Source: Serilophus lunatus
Taxonomy: Eukaryota > Chordata > Aves > Passeriformes > Eurylaimidae
Assembly (NCBI GenBank): GCA_013399895.1
Contig: VXBA01001267.1
Location: forward strand, 768,471-832,470
Length of the DNA: 64,000 bases
Reading direction: 5' to 3'
The notes beneath the pieces are model-generated. The model was given only the letters and a program-made list of their open reading frames with translations. It did no database searches and was not told where the DNA came from. Below are positions 1 through 10,970 of the stretch, one piece after another. Every line of letters starts with the position of its first letter. Positions within the stretch are counted from its first letter, which is position 1. Position numbers and translations under genes: made by a program.

Positions 1-870
1 AGAGAGGAAAAATAACCAAAGCCTCCACGGAATAGTTGAACTTATTTTCCATTACAGTGGGAATCTTTTTTGTTGTTGCTGTTTTCAAAGCTGAAGTGAA
101 CTTGATCATGCACTTTCTAAACAGAACAGGAAATACAGCAAGATGAAGATCTTCAGTTTAAGTGATAAAGCTTTTCATTACCATTTTCTACCTGAAGTTA
201 TGTGCTCTTGGCTTACTGTAGTCTTCAAAGATCTTTCTTCTCGGCATGTGCTAAAGCTTCATAAATGTTGTCTTAGAATTCTTATAATCCATTTGAGTAA
301 CATATATGGAATTAACACCCTGTATTTTTTGATGACTAAGTAAGATTCCTAAACCTGTGTAACAATAAATCTAAAGAGAAATATCCATATTGGATAATAT
401 TTGTGTTCCTTGTATTTATTAGAGAGTACCCTGGGTTGTACTCAGATAGGCATTTTAAAGGTACATCTTCATCAAGTGTTCAATAATTTTTATCTGAATG
501 TATGATATTAAACTAAATTATATTGGCTACCAATGGGGCCCAATGACATGTATTTGTTTTATCTTAGACTCCAGTATATCCAGCCTTAAATGAAAATCTT
601 ATCACCTGTATAAGTGCAGAATGGAAAACCCCTACCCAAAACAATTCACAGACTGATATAAGAGATTGATACTGTAGATCTGCCCATGTGGTTCAGGATA
701 TGTAAAACTGGTAAAATCATGGAAAACTAAAAGGTTTAAGTTTGTGTAATAAATATAGTCCAGGTTTCTGCCAAAAGTTATGGCTAGAAATTGACCCTTT
801 CATTTACAGATAAAAGATCGCCACTAACTTACAATTCTCACACACTTACATTGGCCTACCAGTCATGGTC
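1..870. other. AT-rich DNA, no gene seen
   Basis: Stops are frequent in all frames. The short open frames have no recognisable motif or start context. I see no RNA gene or repeat family here. Confidence 0.6.
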
Positions 871-1480
871 TGTTGTAAGAGGGCCAGCGAACTTAGAAAC
901 GAGCGAGTCAGGGGCTCAGCCAGGAAGCCATTTTAATGAGAAAACTTTTATACTTTTTAGAAACAAGCCCTTTACATTCTTATAGGTTCATATATCTGTT
1001 TTTTTACAATTCCATTGGCTTAAGCGAAGCGTGAAGTCATTTTTCTTTGTTTTGAAAACTTTCACTATTATTTTGATACAGGACTGTTGTTCACAAAAGT
1101 ATGAGAAAAGCTCTGCAAAACATGATTTGCAGAGCATCTGTTTGATAAGGGAAAGTTGTTGCTGTTGTGTGAGAGATCCAAGCCACCTTGCAAGGTCCTA
1201 AGCTGCTTGTGAGAACTACAGATGTATTTTGAGAAAGTTTTACCATTGTTTTGAAAAAAGGCCAAATACCAGGATATTGTTTACTTATTGCTTTGCTATT
1301 TCTCAGACAGAGATTTTCCAGGCTAACTTCAAAACTACCAGAGATACAAAGTTACCTAGGCTAACTTTTAGAAGTCTCAAAAATAGGCCTCAAAACCCCA
1401 GCTTTCAAAATGTATCACCACAAGGGTCCCCATATGAACCCGAACTTAGGTCAGATTCCTGTTTACTGAAACCCTAAACA
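871..1480 (-). mobile_element. Possible LTR, minus strand
   Basis: Read on the minus strand, the right-hand part has the layout of a retroviral promoter. A TATAAAAG box (plus positions 945-952) is followed by an ATTAAA-like signal and then about 60 bases ending in TTACAACA at 871. The other end may be TGTTTAGGG at about 1476. The segment also holds a perfect 10-bp stem with a 6-base loop at 1110-1135. I find no target-site duplication, so the far boundary is uncertain. The family is not recognised. Confidence 0.4.
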
Positions 1481-1926
1481 GGGGGGAGTCATCTGAGTGC
1501 AGTGAAACTACTGTAACCATTCGTAAGTGTCCTGCTTGAGAGGATCCTTGAGAAATTTTATTCATACTAGGCTTAACAGGGCAGCCCTGTCCATATCCTT
1601 TCAAACTGTAGCAATCTTCCAGCCTGTAAAAGAGAAAAAAGAAATCCTTTTCTTTGTGTTTCTTATGGAATACCAAGTTTTGTGTGAAGGTGAAAAATAT
1701 CCTCTCTGGTTTCCAAAAAAATTTCTCTGGTCTTCAGAAGAATCTTGAGGAGGGGAAAAAAAAGGACTTATATTTTTATAAATACAGTTTAAACAAATGT
1801 AAGTCCACATCCATTTAACTCTTTAACTTTTGTGGCACATATGAGGTGCCATATGCCAACATATAACCTATACTTGATATAGAATGAATAAGATCAGATC
1901 AACATTTTAATTTTTGCTTGACACGC
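1481..1926. other. Unassigned stretch beside the LTR-like segment
   Basis: A minus-strand open frame of 76 codons (1446-1676) starts here and runs into the LTR-like segment. It has no motif I can name. It could be internal sequence of the same retroelement, but nothing in it proves this. No host gene is supported. Confidence 0.35.
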
Positions 1927-3354
1927 TGCGAGACACTGGATTATTATATTAATTATTTGCTCAGACAAAGTATGTGTGTGTGGTGAGGGGAAGTGACAGG
2001 TTGAATTTCACAAAGGTGGAGTGGTGCCCTGTCCCACACCCCAGCCCTTTGGAGCCTCCTTGGGCAGCCCCGGAACAGCTGTCAGTCACTGGCACACTGG
2101 AGCTCTGCCCCACACCACGCTCCCTGGAGCCCCTCAGACAACCCTAAACCAGCTGGGACACCAACAGCACTAACCCACAACCCACCCTGGAGCCCCAGAA
2201 TGTCCAAATAGGCTAGAAGTCCAACCGTCCACCTCAGGTGGGTGGCCACTGACTCGGTGAATCCATGCTCAGAACTCAGATGAGTTTTGAGATAGGTATG
2301 CTTTATCCAACGCGCCGGGAGGGAAGGCTACAGAATTCAAAATTTCCCGCTCCCTCCCCGAACTAAAGGAAGAATCCATCTTAAATATCCCTTCCCTAGT
2401 GTTGTATCTTTAGTCTTTGATTGGTTCTCGGCCCAAGATCCCTCCCCACTCCCTGCCTTCTCCCTGCCCAGACATGGACAGGGCTGAATCCAAAGTTGTT
2501 CTCTTTCCCTGCCCCCAGCCCCCTGCTGCATGGTCGCTTAGCGACGGAGCCTCAGGAGACCTTGAGAACCTTGCTATCCCCGCTTAACTGTTGTAACTAT
2601 TGTAGTGTCTACTCCATCTATTCTATCTCTAATTCTATAGACTCTCTACTTTCTTACAGCTTTGCTTTTTCCAATTCCCTAGAACTAAAATGAAACCCCC
2701 CAACTCACCACAGTGGGACCAAAGCAGATATAACCAACACCATGTGGCAGCCGTGTGGTTCTGACCCTCCCATCTCCTGGAGTTCTGGTAGCTGGATCTA
2801 CACTGGAACTGGGGAGGTAGCTATAATGCTCTCTCTTTTTCTTTTTCTTTTTCTTTTTCTTTTTCTTTTTCTTTTTCTTTTTCTTTTTCTTTTTCTTTTT
2901 CTTTTTCTTTTTCTTTTTCTTTTTCTTTTTCTTTTTCTTTTTTTCTTTTTCTTCTTTTTCTTTTTCATTTTCTTTTTATTTTCTTCCTTTCCTTTTTCTT
3001 TTTTTTTCACCTAATCTCCCTCAATGTTTGGGTAACAAAGCCAAATGGATTAGATTTTGCTAAGTTGTATGGGTTAGCAAGTGCTAAGTCAATGCTTCGT
3101 GGAGTGCTTTTTTTTTGATTGAGTACTACCCTGAAACTTTAGCCAAGTTCCCTTATTTTCTAAAATTTGCTAGGGAAAGTGTGGTATTTGACCTCCTGAG
3201 AAACATGTGCAGCCTCTTCTCCTGTGCACTCACTCAAGGTATAGAAGAACTGAAGGCCCTTTTAAAAAATTCAGCATGAGAGTTTTTGGAGCCTTATATA
3301 TTTTTAAAGTAAAACACCTTCAATGAGCTTGTAGTGCAAGCCTGTGGGCTTACA
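1927..3354 (+). mobile_element. LTR-family copy A, with hexamer expansion
   Basis: The left end (GAGACACTGGATTATTATAT) nearly matches the left end of copy B at 8517. The right end (ATATTTTTAAAGTAAAAC up to GGGCTTACA) matches the right ends of copies B and C, including a TTACA terminus. The block AAGTTGTATGGGTTAGCAAG at about 3062 aligns to copy C at about 14689. A pyrimidine tract just before that block has grown into a long CTTTTT array here. A GC-rich stretch at about 2030-2730 has no counterpart in the other copies and may be a separate insertion. No target duplication was found. Orientation is relative to the other copies. Confidence 0.55.
2835..3009 (+). repeat. (CTTTTT)n microsatellite
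   Basis: There are 18 uninterrupted CTTTTT units at 2835-2942. A degenerate T/C tract continues to about 3009. It lies where copies C and D of the LTR family carry an ordinary pyrimidine tract. The low-complexity reading frames across it (Phe/Leu on plus, Lys/Arg on minus) are not genes. Confidence 0.95.
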
Positions 3355-5565
3355 CATGTCTATTTATGTGAATTTACTTTTACATATGTCTGTTATGTTC
3401 TTCGTCATATTCAACTGATGGACAGGAAATTCCATATGAACATGAGGAAAAACTACTTTATTGTGCAGGTATGTCACGGGGCAGAGAATTGCAGAGGGGT
3501 ATGAGAAAACTAACTCTTTTGAATTCAACAGCAAAGCTAAAAATTATTTCAGGAACTAGACCAGATGTGCTTAGTTCCTCTTTATGTTGATCATGTTGGT
3601 ATAGCTGTTGTAGCTATATCACTTTAAATACAGATGTCTTTTAGCAACTTTCAAATCCTAAGACTGGCTAGCCTTAGCTGTTGTGCTATTTTACATCCGT
3701 ACAGTTAAAAATCCTTGCAGGTATTCCACAGGCATTCTTCCTGTGTATTAATGCTTGTTTTCTGAAAGTATAGAGAAAATATTTTCTGTTGAACTGTTAC
3801 CCTTCAAAATGTCAACCGATTCCTCAAATTATTTAAAAAAACATCAAAGCTATATATAATTTTTTTATGTTGGATAGCTGCAAAAGACTTTCCTTCAAAA
3901 ACAGGAACTACACATGGTATCTGGTACCTTTCAGAAGCACTCAGAAAGATGTACTCCTCTACTGGTGTTTTCATACTTTCTTTAAAGAAGCATTTTATGT
4001 TTTACACTCCCCTATTTTCCTGAATTGCTTTCATTTGCTCCTAAGTGTACTGTTTCCCAGCGTCTTAGGATGTTGGCCTGGTTTCTCTAGAGTTCAAAGA
4101 CATGGTTTGTCTTATTCTGTACACAGACATACGCTGTAAAAACTAACTGGGAGAAAAGAACAAACAAAACAATCCCTACTAAAATATTTGGCAGTATGGT
4201 CTGTCAATCACTTTGGCAGGAAAAGATCTTATGAGCAGGCTTTTTCAGCTTTTCTTTTGAAGAGATAGCAGAATGGAATCTGGCTTAGGACATGGCAATG
4301 TGAATGGGAAATGACTCAACTGAAGCAAATGGAATATAAAAAAACCCCAAAACTACATCTACTGGAAAATTAAGCAAATCTATTGTATTTCTTAGGATTT
4401 TTATAGAGATTTTGCTGGAATACACTGGAGAGAGTATGGAAACATAGCTAAGTAGACCTGAACTGTGCAAGTACTAAATGACTGCGTTGTCTCAGAATTT
4501 AGTTTTTTAAAATAAGTCTTTTTCCATGGTGATATAAAGGCTGAACTATTATCATAGAGCTTTTATTTATTCCTCTTCCATTAATGTTAAGAAAACATAG
4601 CTAGAAAATAACAGCCATATAGGCTAGAGAATTATTTCTGCAAATAGTTGAGACTTTATAAATGCAGGCCCAGAAAAACTGAGAGATCTCAGTTATTTTA
4701 AAAAATGTATTGGACAGAATTCTTCTTTTAGGTACAGTGGATAAATAGAACATAACTGCACCAAAGTTAGTATACCTAAGAGTACCAGGTGAGTATCGTT
4801 AAAATGGAAGAATTCTCAAAGAAAAATCATTAAATTGAAAAGTTCTTGGAGTATACCTTTAATAAATTTCTAGTCTGTCCAGCTGTTGAGGTAGCCTTTT
4901 GTGCAATTGTGTGCACCACATTGGATTGCAAAAATTGCCCACAATGGATAAGAACATAGGTCCTTACTGCCCAACCTCTTGACTCAGACAGCCACTAATG
5001 GGTCAATAGGTAAGTATATTACAGTGTGGTAAAGACTGAAAGTCTGTCCTACCCTCTGTATCCTTTCCTGTTTGTTCTGCCTTCTTACTCTTAGCCACAC
5101 ATGTATCAATATGCATATTCACAGAACTGCACAATAACAGAAAAATTAATCAAGTTTGATTTAATCCATATCAGTGCCCTGTGAGTAATGATGACTAATT
5201 GTTGAATTGTAATTCATATAAATATTTTAATTTCTGCATTATGAAATGCATTTTTAAAAAGTCATTGGGCATGATTTGGTTTAAACATTCTAATTATAGT
5301 TTCTTAGACGGCTAAAAATATGGAAAAAAATTAATAATCAATCTCTGTTCATGTTTTCTGTGATACATAGTCTTACCACAATTTCTGTTTATGTAAATGT
5401 AAATAACAGCTTAACTACTTCAGTAGGTATATTTTATATTTCTTTTGTTTTCCAAAAAAAGAAAGTAGACATAGAAGAGTATCCATTGAACACTGACTCT
5501 GCTTCCTTAACTGGAGAAAATACACACATTAATAAAACCTCTATGAAGGAATTAGAACTGGAAAT
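3355..5565. other. AT-rich DNA, no gene seen
   Basis: No repeat family, coding motif or RNA gene is recognised. The longest open frame (3867-4139) has no start context or homology that I can identify. Confidence 0.55.
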
Positions 5566-6028
5566 TCATAGAATCATATGATAGTTTGTGTTGGAAGGGA
5601 CCTTAAAGATCATCTCATTCCATCCTCTTTGCCATGGGCAGGGACACCTCCCACTAGATCAGGTTGTTCAAAGCCCCATTTAACCTACCCATGAACACTT
5701 CCAAGGAAAGGGCACCCACAGCTTCTTTGGGTGATCTGTTCCAGTGCCTCATCACCCACACAGTAAAGAATTTCTTCCTAACAACTAATCTAAACCTGCC
5801 CTCTTTCAGTTTGAAGCCATTCCCCCTTGGCCTATCACTACATGCCCTTGTCAAAAAACCTTCTCCAGCTTTCTCATAGGCCCCCCTGGAAGGCTGCTGT
5901 AAGGTATCCCTAAAATCTTCTATTCCCCAGACTGAACAACCCCAACTATCCCAGCCTGTCTTCATAGTACAGGTGCTCCATCCCTCTGACCATCTTCATA
6001 GCCCTCCTCTCATCTGTCTCCAGCGGGT
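5566..6028 (-). mobile_element. CR1 LINE, 3' part
   Basis: This is a 5'-truncated CR1 non-LTR retrotransposon on the minus strand. The element's 3' end is at 5566, where TCATAGAATCAT is the complement of the CR1 octamer tail. Inward it shows the usual CR1 3' UTR (TTGGAAGGGACCTTAAAGAT) and the C-terminal part of ORF2, open on the minus strand at 5654-5965. It ends abruptly near 6028, as expected for incomplete reverse transcription. It is not functional. Confidence 0.93.
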
Positions 6029-8242
6029 GCAAATTAAAGCAGTCTTAGTAGCACTTTTGCATTCAGCAGTGTTTCTGTATACTTGTCATGAGTACTTCTG
6101 TCTAAAACATTTACAATCATGAGGTAATTTCAGTTCCATAACTGAGATAATATTCAAGGGCAGCACTAAATTCATTTCTGACATGTCAAATTGAGGGGAA
6201 ATAAGAACTAGATCCAGAAATATAGAAATATTAACCAACACACAAGTTAATTGTGCATTCTAGTCATCAAGACACTAAAAGGGGTAGCAATTCCCATAGT
6301 ATTACTTAAATTGCAAGTTGGGTTGCATTTTTTAAGAGAAGGAATAATTTTTTTTCTGTGAAATCCTCACTGTTATATAATTTTTATGTTAAATATGATA
6401 ACAATGTGGATTGCCTGTTAGATTATTGATTTTCAGTGTTACACATTTTGAGTAAATACATCCAAAACAAATTAACCCACAATGGATTCCCTCCCAGTTT
6501 TTCAGGTTAGTTGATTAAGAATTAGAACAGAGTGGTTGGAACAAACCCCCATCCAGGGTATAGTGAAACAAAACGTATTTGTCATATTGACTAAAAAAAC
6601 ATAAATCTTGAGAGTCTGCAGTACCTTTCCTGAATAAAAGAGAGAATATAATCATTTAAGACAGGACAAATGTGACAAAAATTTGTGAACTCCAGTTCCC
6701 TCAGAGAAATGTAGTCAGTCAGTGTCTTAATGCTTGTCAGATCCAAAAATATGAGTAGACATAGATGAACTTTGTGAGACTAACAAATATATTGCAACTA
6801 CCTGTAATGCAACTGATTTTTCACGTTCTATAATAGTGAACTGTTTGCAACCATGCAATTTTTTATTTATCTGCTCATGTCTCTAAATTACTGTGTGACA
6901 GTTCAATTCAAACAACACTTCTATCAAAGATAATATTTTAGGCACTTTATACTCACCATGACATGGGTCATCTTTATCACTTAACACTATCTATTTGCAT
7001 TTCAAGTAAGAGAAACTTCTAAGGAGAAGAAAAACATGTATGAAAACAAGCTGGAAGGAAAGTTGAAGCAGCTGTGAAGACAGGTCGAGATACATAGGTA
7101 CTTTTAGCTTTTTTTCCCCTGAAATACCTACCTATTTGACCTGCCTTCTGTCTTTATTCAATTATAGCAATAGTTGTGGTTTTGTTTGGCTCAGTTTTTT
7201 ATAATTTTATAAGATTTAGGGACATCTGCTTTTTTCAAATTTTGTTCTTAAAAATCTCCACATAGTCCTTGTAACAGAAATTGAGATCAGTGGTAGAAGG
7301 ATCAAAGCCACGGACTGACCTTGTGTTAACAAAGATGGTAGCAGGAAAAATGTATGGGCTTCATAAAATACGTTGTAGTTATAACCAAAATATATGTTTG
7401 TGATAATGCTCTGGGCCTGAATGTTAATTTCAATATAATCCAAACAAATATTTAGTCTTTCAAAAGAAACCTTTGAATAGATAATAATTCTTTATATGGT
7501 TGTAAATATGCATGTTCTCTGTTATATATTTCTTGTAGGGTTTTATATGGTTCTCTTCATACTAACATCAGAGTGCTCTGGAATTTCTAACTGAATTCTG
7601 TTAGTTATCTGACAACGAGGTTAATATGTATAGTATTAATATGGTTTTACTAATGAATATATAACCTTGCGTGGAAGCAAGGTTAAAAATGTCCAAGAGT
7701 TTAGGGATTCAGTCTGAGATAACAAAGATGTGGGTTTTTGTGTTTTGGTGTGGCATTTTTTGTTTGTTTTCATTGGGTTTTTTGTTTGGCTAGTTTTTGT
7801 CAGTTTTCTTTTTCTCCCAAAGGATGAAAATAGACCTTTGGGCTAAATCACATCTCGTTTTAAGACAATTAGCTTTAGATATTTTTAGCAGCAGTGGGCC
7901 CACATCATATAACCTTCAAATTTCTTCTGGAACACTTGATATCTTACAAGTTTGATTTTTTTTTTTGAGATAAAGCACTTAAAATTCGTGTTCCATGATT
8001 TCAAAAAGTGCATCAACCACAAGATAATTTGCCGATTATAACTGTGAATGATGTGAATGTACTTTTAAGAATCACTTCATCAATCAGCATCTGCCAACAC
8101 GATGTAACTAGAATGAATGAGAAGAAATCTCGCAAATCCCTTTAATGGATTTTGTAGCTTTCCTCAACAAAAGATTGAAGAAAAAATGGGAAAGAATACA
8201 GAGATGCTACTTGCCACTATAGGGAGAAAATTTGTGCAAGGT
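6029..8242. other. AT-rich DNA with a T/G-rich tract
   Basis: No gene is seen. At 7729-7810 the plus strand is almost only T and G (runs such as TTTTGTTTGTTTTC and GGGTTTTTTGTTTGG). This is one of several such tracts in the window. Confidence 0.55.
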
Positions 8243-8513
8243 TCAACTGCAGTTGAAGCGGGCCAGAAATGTGGTCGAGATCTGTCTACCTTTGAAGGAG
8301 TCAACAGCTTCTCCTTTTCTGTCGTCTGCAGACTTGCTTAGTATCCCTTCAAGTCTCACGTCCAAGTCATATGTGAAGATGTTAAAGAGCACAGGGCCCC
8401 AAGAGGGAGCCTTGTGGAACCCCACTAGTGACAGGTCAGCAGTCTGATGTTTTCCCATCACTATTACCCTCTGTGCTTGACCCATGAGACAATTGCTCAC
8501 CCACTGCATGATG
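8243..8513 (-). mobile_element. CR1 LINE reverse-transcriptase fragment
   Basis: The minus-strand frame 8243-8509 aligns in order with the CR1 ORF2 palm and thumb region. It shows WGPVLFNIF followed by a DLD step, then SKSADD, where the family normally has an aromatic residue before A-D-D. The two catalytic Asp of the DD box are kept, but the preceding aromatic residue is replaced by Ser. The piece is cut on both sides. LTR copy B begins directly next to it, so B probably inserted into or beside this CR1. Confidence 0.85.
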
Positions 8514-8721
8514 TGTTGTGAGACACTGTATTATTATATTAATTACTGGCTTGGACCAACTTGTGTGTGCCTGTGTCTGTGTCTGTGTCTGTGTCTGTGT
8601 CTGTGTCTGTGTCTGTGTGTGTCTCTGTGAGTCTGTGTGTGTGTGTATCTGTGGACCCTTGCATATTTTTAAAGTATAATTCCCTTGGTGAGCTCATAGT
8701 TCCAGTGCTGGGAGCTTACAT
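8514..8721 (+). mobile_element. LTR-family copy B, internally deleted
   Basis: This short copy keeps both ends of the family: TGTTGTGAGACACTG on the left, and CATATTTTTAAAGTATAATT up to GAGCTTACA on the right. The middle is replaced by a GTCTGT-type microsatellite. No target duplication is visible at the flanks. Confidence 0.6.
8561..8652 (+). repeat. (CTGTGT)n microsatellite
   Basis: Tandem CTGTGT hexamers run at about 8571-8618 and grade into GT dinucleotides. The tract sits inside LTR copy B. Confidence 0.95.
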
Positions 8722-9085
8722 TTTCTAGTGTAGTTGGCACGATACCTTTGAGAAGTGAGGGGTTTTCTTTTATTTGGGGATACCTGTGGATTGCAGACAA
8801 AGGGAGAAATTGTATCTGTTGGAGTCAATCTCTTCAACAGTTGCATGGAAGTTAGAAACTCTACAAACTACTCCCCATTCACAAAGTCGGATTTATTAAT
8901 GGTTTTGTTCCCAGAGACATGGACATAATGCAGTGTTGGTCATCAAAAAAATGAGTTTTGGCAAAAGAAAGACAAAAGAAAAAGCCTCTAATAAAGGGAA
9001 AAAAATCTGGATTACTCGCAAGGGCAAATGCTAAATAAGTTGTGAAGGAAAAAGGAAAAGATATTTTACTAAACAAATAGATGAG
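8722..9085. other. AT-rich DNA, nothing recognised
   Basis: No coding or repeat signature is seen. Confidence 0.5.
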
Positions 9086-9660
9086 GTGATGATTGCCTCA
9101 TTGTTTAGGTTAGATGGGCAAAAGTTGGAAAACTGTAAAAATTGGTTTCTTGTTGAAAAGAGGGTGGAGTTTTCCTACCTCTCACAGGAGGTGGAGTTTT
9201 CTTGCTTTTTTTTGGGAGGTGGATACTTTTGGACATCCTTGGTGGATCCTTTTGGACTTCATGCCTTTGCCCTGGGTGGAAAGTAGAGTTTTCCATCCTC
9301 TCACAGGAGGCGAGACATGAGCTAGGATTTTCCAACCTCATGGGGGTGATGGACTACGTCATTTACTCCATGGAGGAGGAGTTTGGCACATTATATCTCC
9401 CCCCCCCCCCCACNNACCATTAAACCCCCCCCCCCCCCCCCATTCCTGGGTGGGGGGAATATAACAAGGCATCAACCACCTTCCTTGTTGTTGTCTGCTA
9501 AAGTGAAGGCTTGCAAACTGGAAGGTGGTGTTAAGGGACAAACCTCGGATTAGAGACTGGAACAGAACGGGAAAGCTCTTAACATGAAACGAGAGACTAA
9601 AGAAGATATTGATACCTCTCCCTCTGAATATTAAAGAATTGGACCTCCTGGGGGGAAAGG
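9086..9660 (+). mobile_element. Probable ERV LTR or leader with internal repeats
   Basis: The segment lies immediately upstream of the integrase remnant. It has near-repeated blocks (GGAGTTTTCCTACCTCTCAC at about 9167, and a similar GAGTTTTCCATCCTCTCAC at about 9285). A TATAACAAG box lies at about 9461 and two long C runs precede it. This is consistent with a retroviral LTR, but I cannot place its ends or a target duplication. The C runs and the gap make the local sequence unreliable. Confidence 0.35.
9414..9415. other. 2-base assembly gap in poly-C
   Basis: NN separates a run of 13 C (9399-9411) from a run of 17 C (9425-9441). The number of C and the intervening bases should not be trusted. 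Confidence 0.95.
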
Positions 9661-9665
9661 CCTGA

Positions 9666-10020
9666 GTGAATTCTAAGGGGAATGAATGGAAATCAGATTG
9701 TCCTTTGTTCTCAGGAAAGCTTTTGCAAAATGGTCCTACACAGCCAACTGCTGCGAGTGGTGAATATAGAGCCTTGCCTCGTGCTACTGGTGGTCAGAGA
9801 TGGACTTACAGAAGTCATTTATTATCATGTAAGTTTGTTTTGCTAAAAACCTGGAATGTTCAAGTTTATTTTCACCAGCTATGAGATAGGGTGCACGTCT
9901 GGATGGGAGGTGGTGAGCCACTTGAACAGAAGTGGAAAGGACCATTTCCAGTTTTTGTGATGACCCACACTGCTGTGAAAACTGCAAAAACTCCTAGACT
10001 AATAAAGTCACCTCCAGACA
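9666..10020 (+). pseudogene. Endogenous retroviral integrase remnant
   Basis: This is a broken piece of retroviral pol. From about 9714 one frame reads like the start of the integrase catalytic core (G-K-L-x-Q, a G-P, then G-E-Y-R). The reading continues in a shifted frame after about 9770, with a hydrophobic strand leading to an Asp at 9799-9801 and G-L-T-E, which fits the first catalytic Asp of the D,D-35-E triad. The rest of the core is missing. A third piece at 9885-10020 reads as the SH3-like C-terminal domain of a gammaretrovirus-like integrase, with W-K-G-P-F at 9933-9947 and a T-H-T-A-V-K motif. Frame shifts, an in-frame stop upstream of 9885 and the internal deletion make it non-functional. 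A GTAAGT at 9829 mimics a splice donor. Confidence 0.7.
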
Positions 10021-10239
10021 CAAAAGAACCATACTGGACAGTAAAGTAAATAGTAAATATTTGAATAAAGCTGCAACAGAATAAGAAATTCTAAAATGAA
10101 AGCATTAAATGGTTTATCTTTTTGTGAACATGGTTTCCAGTATGGCAACATAGTTATTTGTGCCTCAGTTAGTCAAGCATCCTTGCAGGATCTTGCAGCT
10201 AATAATTGTAATATCAAGTATGTCCAATCTTGAGCTGGC
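10021..10239. other. Sequence between integrase remnant and gap
   Basis: AT-rich, with an AATAAAG at about 10064. It may be the tail of the same retroelement. No coding signal is seen. Confidence 0.3.
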
Positions 10240-10271
10240 NNNNNNNNNNNNNNNNNNNNNNNNNNNNNNNN
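10240..10271. other. 32-base assembly gap
   Basis: A run of 32 N. Frames crossing it are meaningless. Confidence 0.98.
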
Positions 10272-10970
10272 GGTAAGGCATAGCAGGGAAAATGGAAAAT
10301 AAAAAAAGTGCATGAGATACCCCCTCTTTCTCCTCCTTGGGTTTGGCTGCTGCTGGTACACAGCTAACTCAGTGGACCTGAGTGCATCCCACTTCCCCTC
10401 TGCATGCCTCTTAAGCACGTCCTCTTTGTCATGCATGGTTGCTTTCTCGCATGGCCTTTATCGCAGCTCACAGGAGGTCCTGGGTCGTTCCCAACTCTGG
10501 GCCAGCATGTGCCACTGTCCAGTATCAGTGCATTGCCCCTCCAACACACCATGAGCCTGTATCACTTCACTGCAGACTGTCATCACCACTGGAACCCACC
10601 CCGGACCCTTGGACAGATGCCATCTGTGAAGGAGCTTCTTTTCCTCTCCCTGCACCTTGCAGGATGGTGAGGGGGCCTCCCTTGCACTGTTTGTGGAAGT
10701 GCCTCAAACTGCCTCTGCCTTTGCCATGGCCACTGTTGTTGTGGCCATGGGACCTCTCACTGGGTCACTGCTCCCACTTTGTGTTCAAGTCCGTGCTGGT
10801 GCCTCCTGCTGATCAGAGTTAGAACTGCTCCAAACAGGAGAGCTGTTCTCTGACTGCGAGTTCTGGTAGTTTTTCAGTGTTGATTTGTGTTCTGTGTTTT
10901 ATCACATATATATATAATTATATTTATAATATATATATTTAATAAAGGGCTGTTGTTCCTTTTCCTATAT
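10272..10970 (+). other. GC-richer unclassified segment ending in AATAAA
   Basis: The base composition is clearly richer in G and C than the flanks. It ends with an AT dinucleotide stretch (about 10905-10940), an AATAAAGGGC signal at about 10942 and a T-rich run. The open frame 10439-10822 (127 codons) has no recognisable domain and is probably composition-driven. An ERV LTR or env remnant would fit the place, beside an integrase remnant, but nothing in it proves this. Confidence 0.35.

Noticed and set aside
2742..3014. A Phe/Leu-rich hydrophobic frame and its Lys/Arg-rich opposite
   Set aside because: Both are translations of the CTTTTT microsatellite.
9714..9832. A short apparent exon with a TTGTTCTCAG acceptor and a GTAAGT donor
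   Set aside because: The encoded residues fit a retroviral integrase core and the next 200 bases fit the integrase C-terminal domain, so this is an ERV remnant and the splice signals are coincidental.
10439..10822. A 127-codon plus-strand frame
   Set aside because: It has no recognisable domain and lies next to a gap in a GC-richer segment. I cannot support it as a gene.
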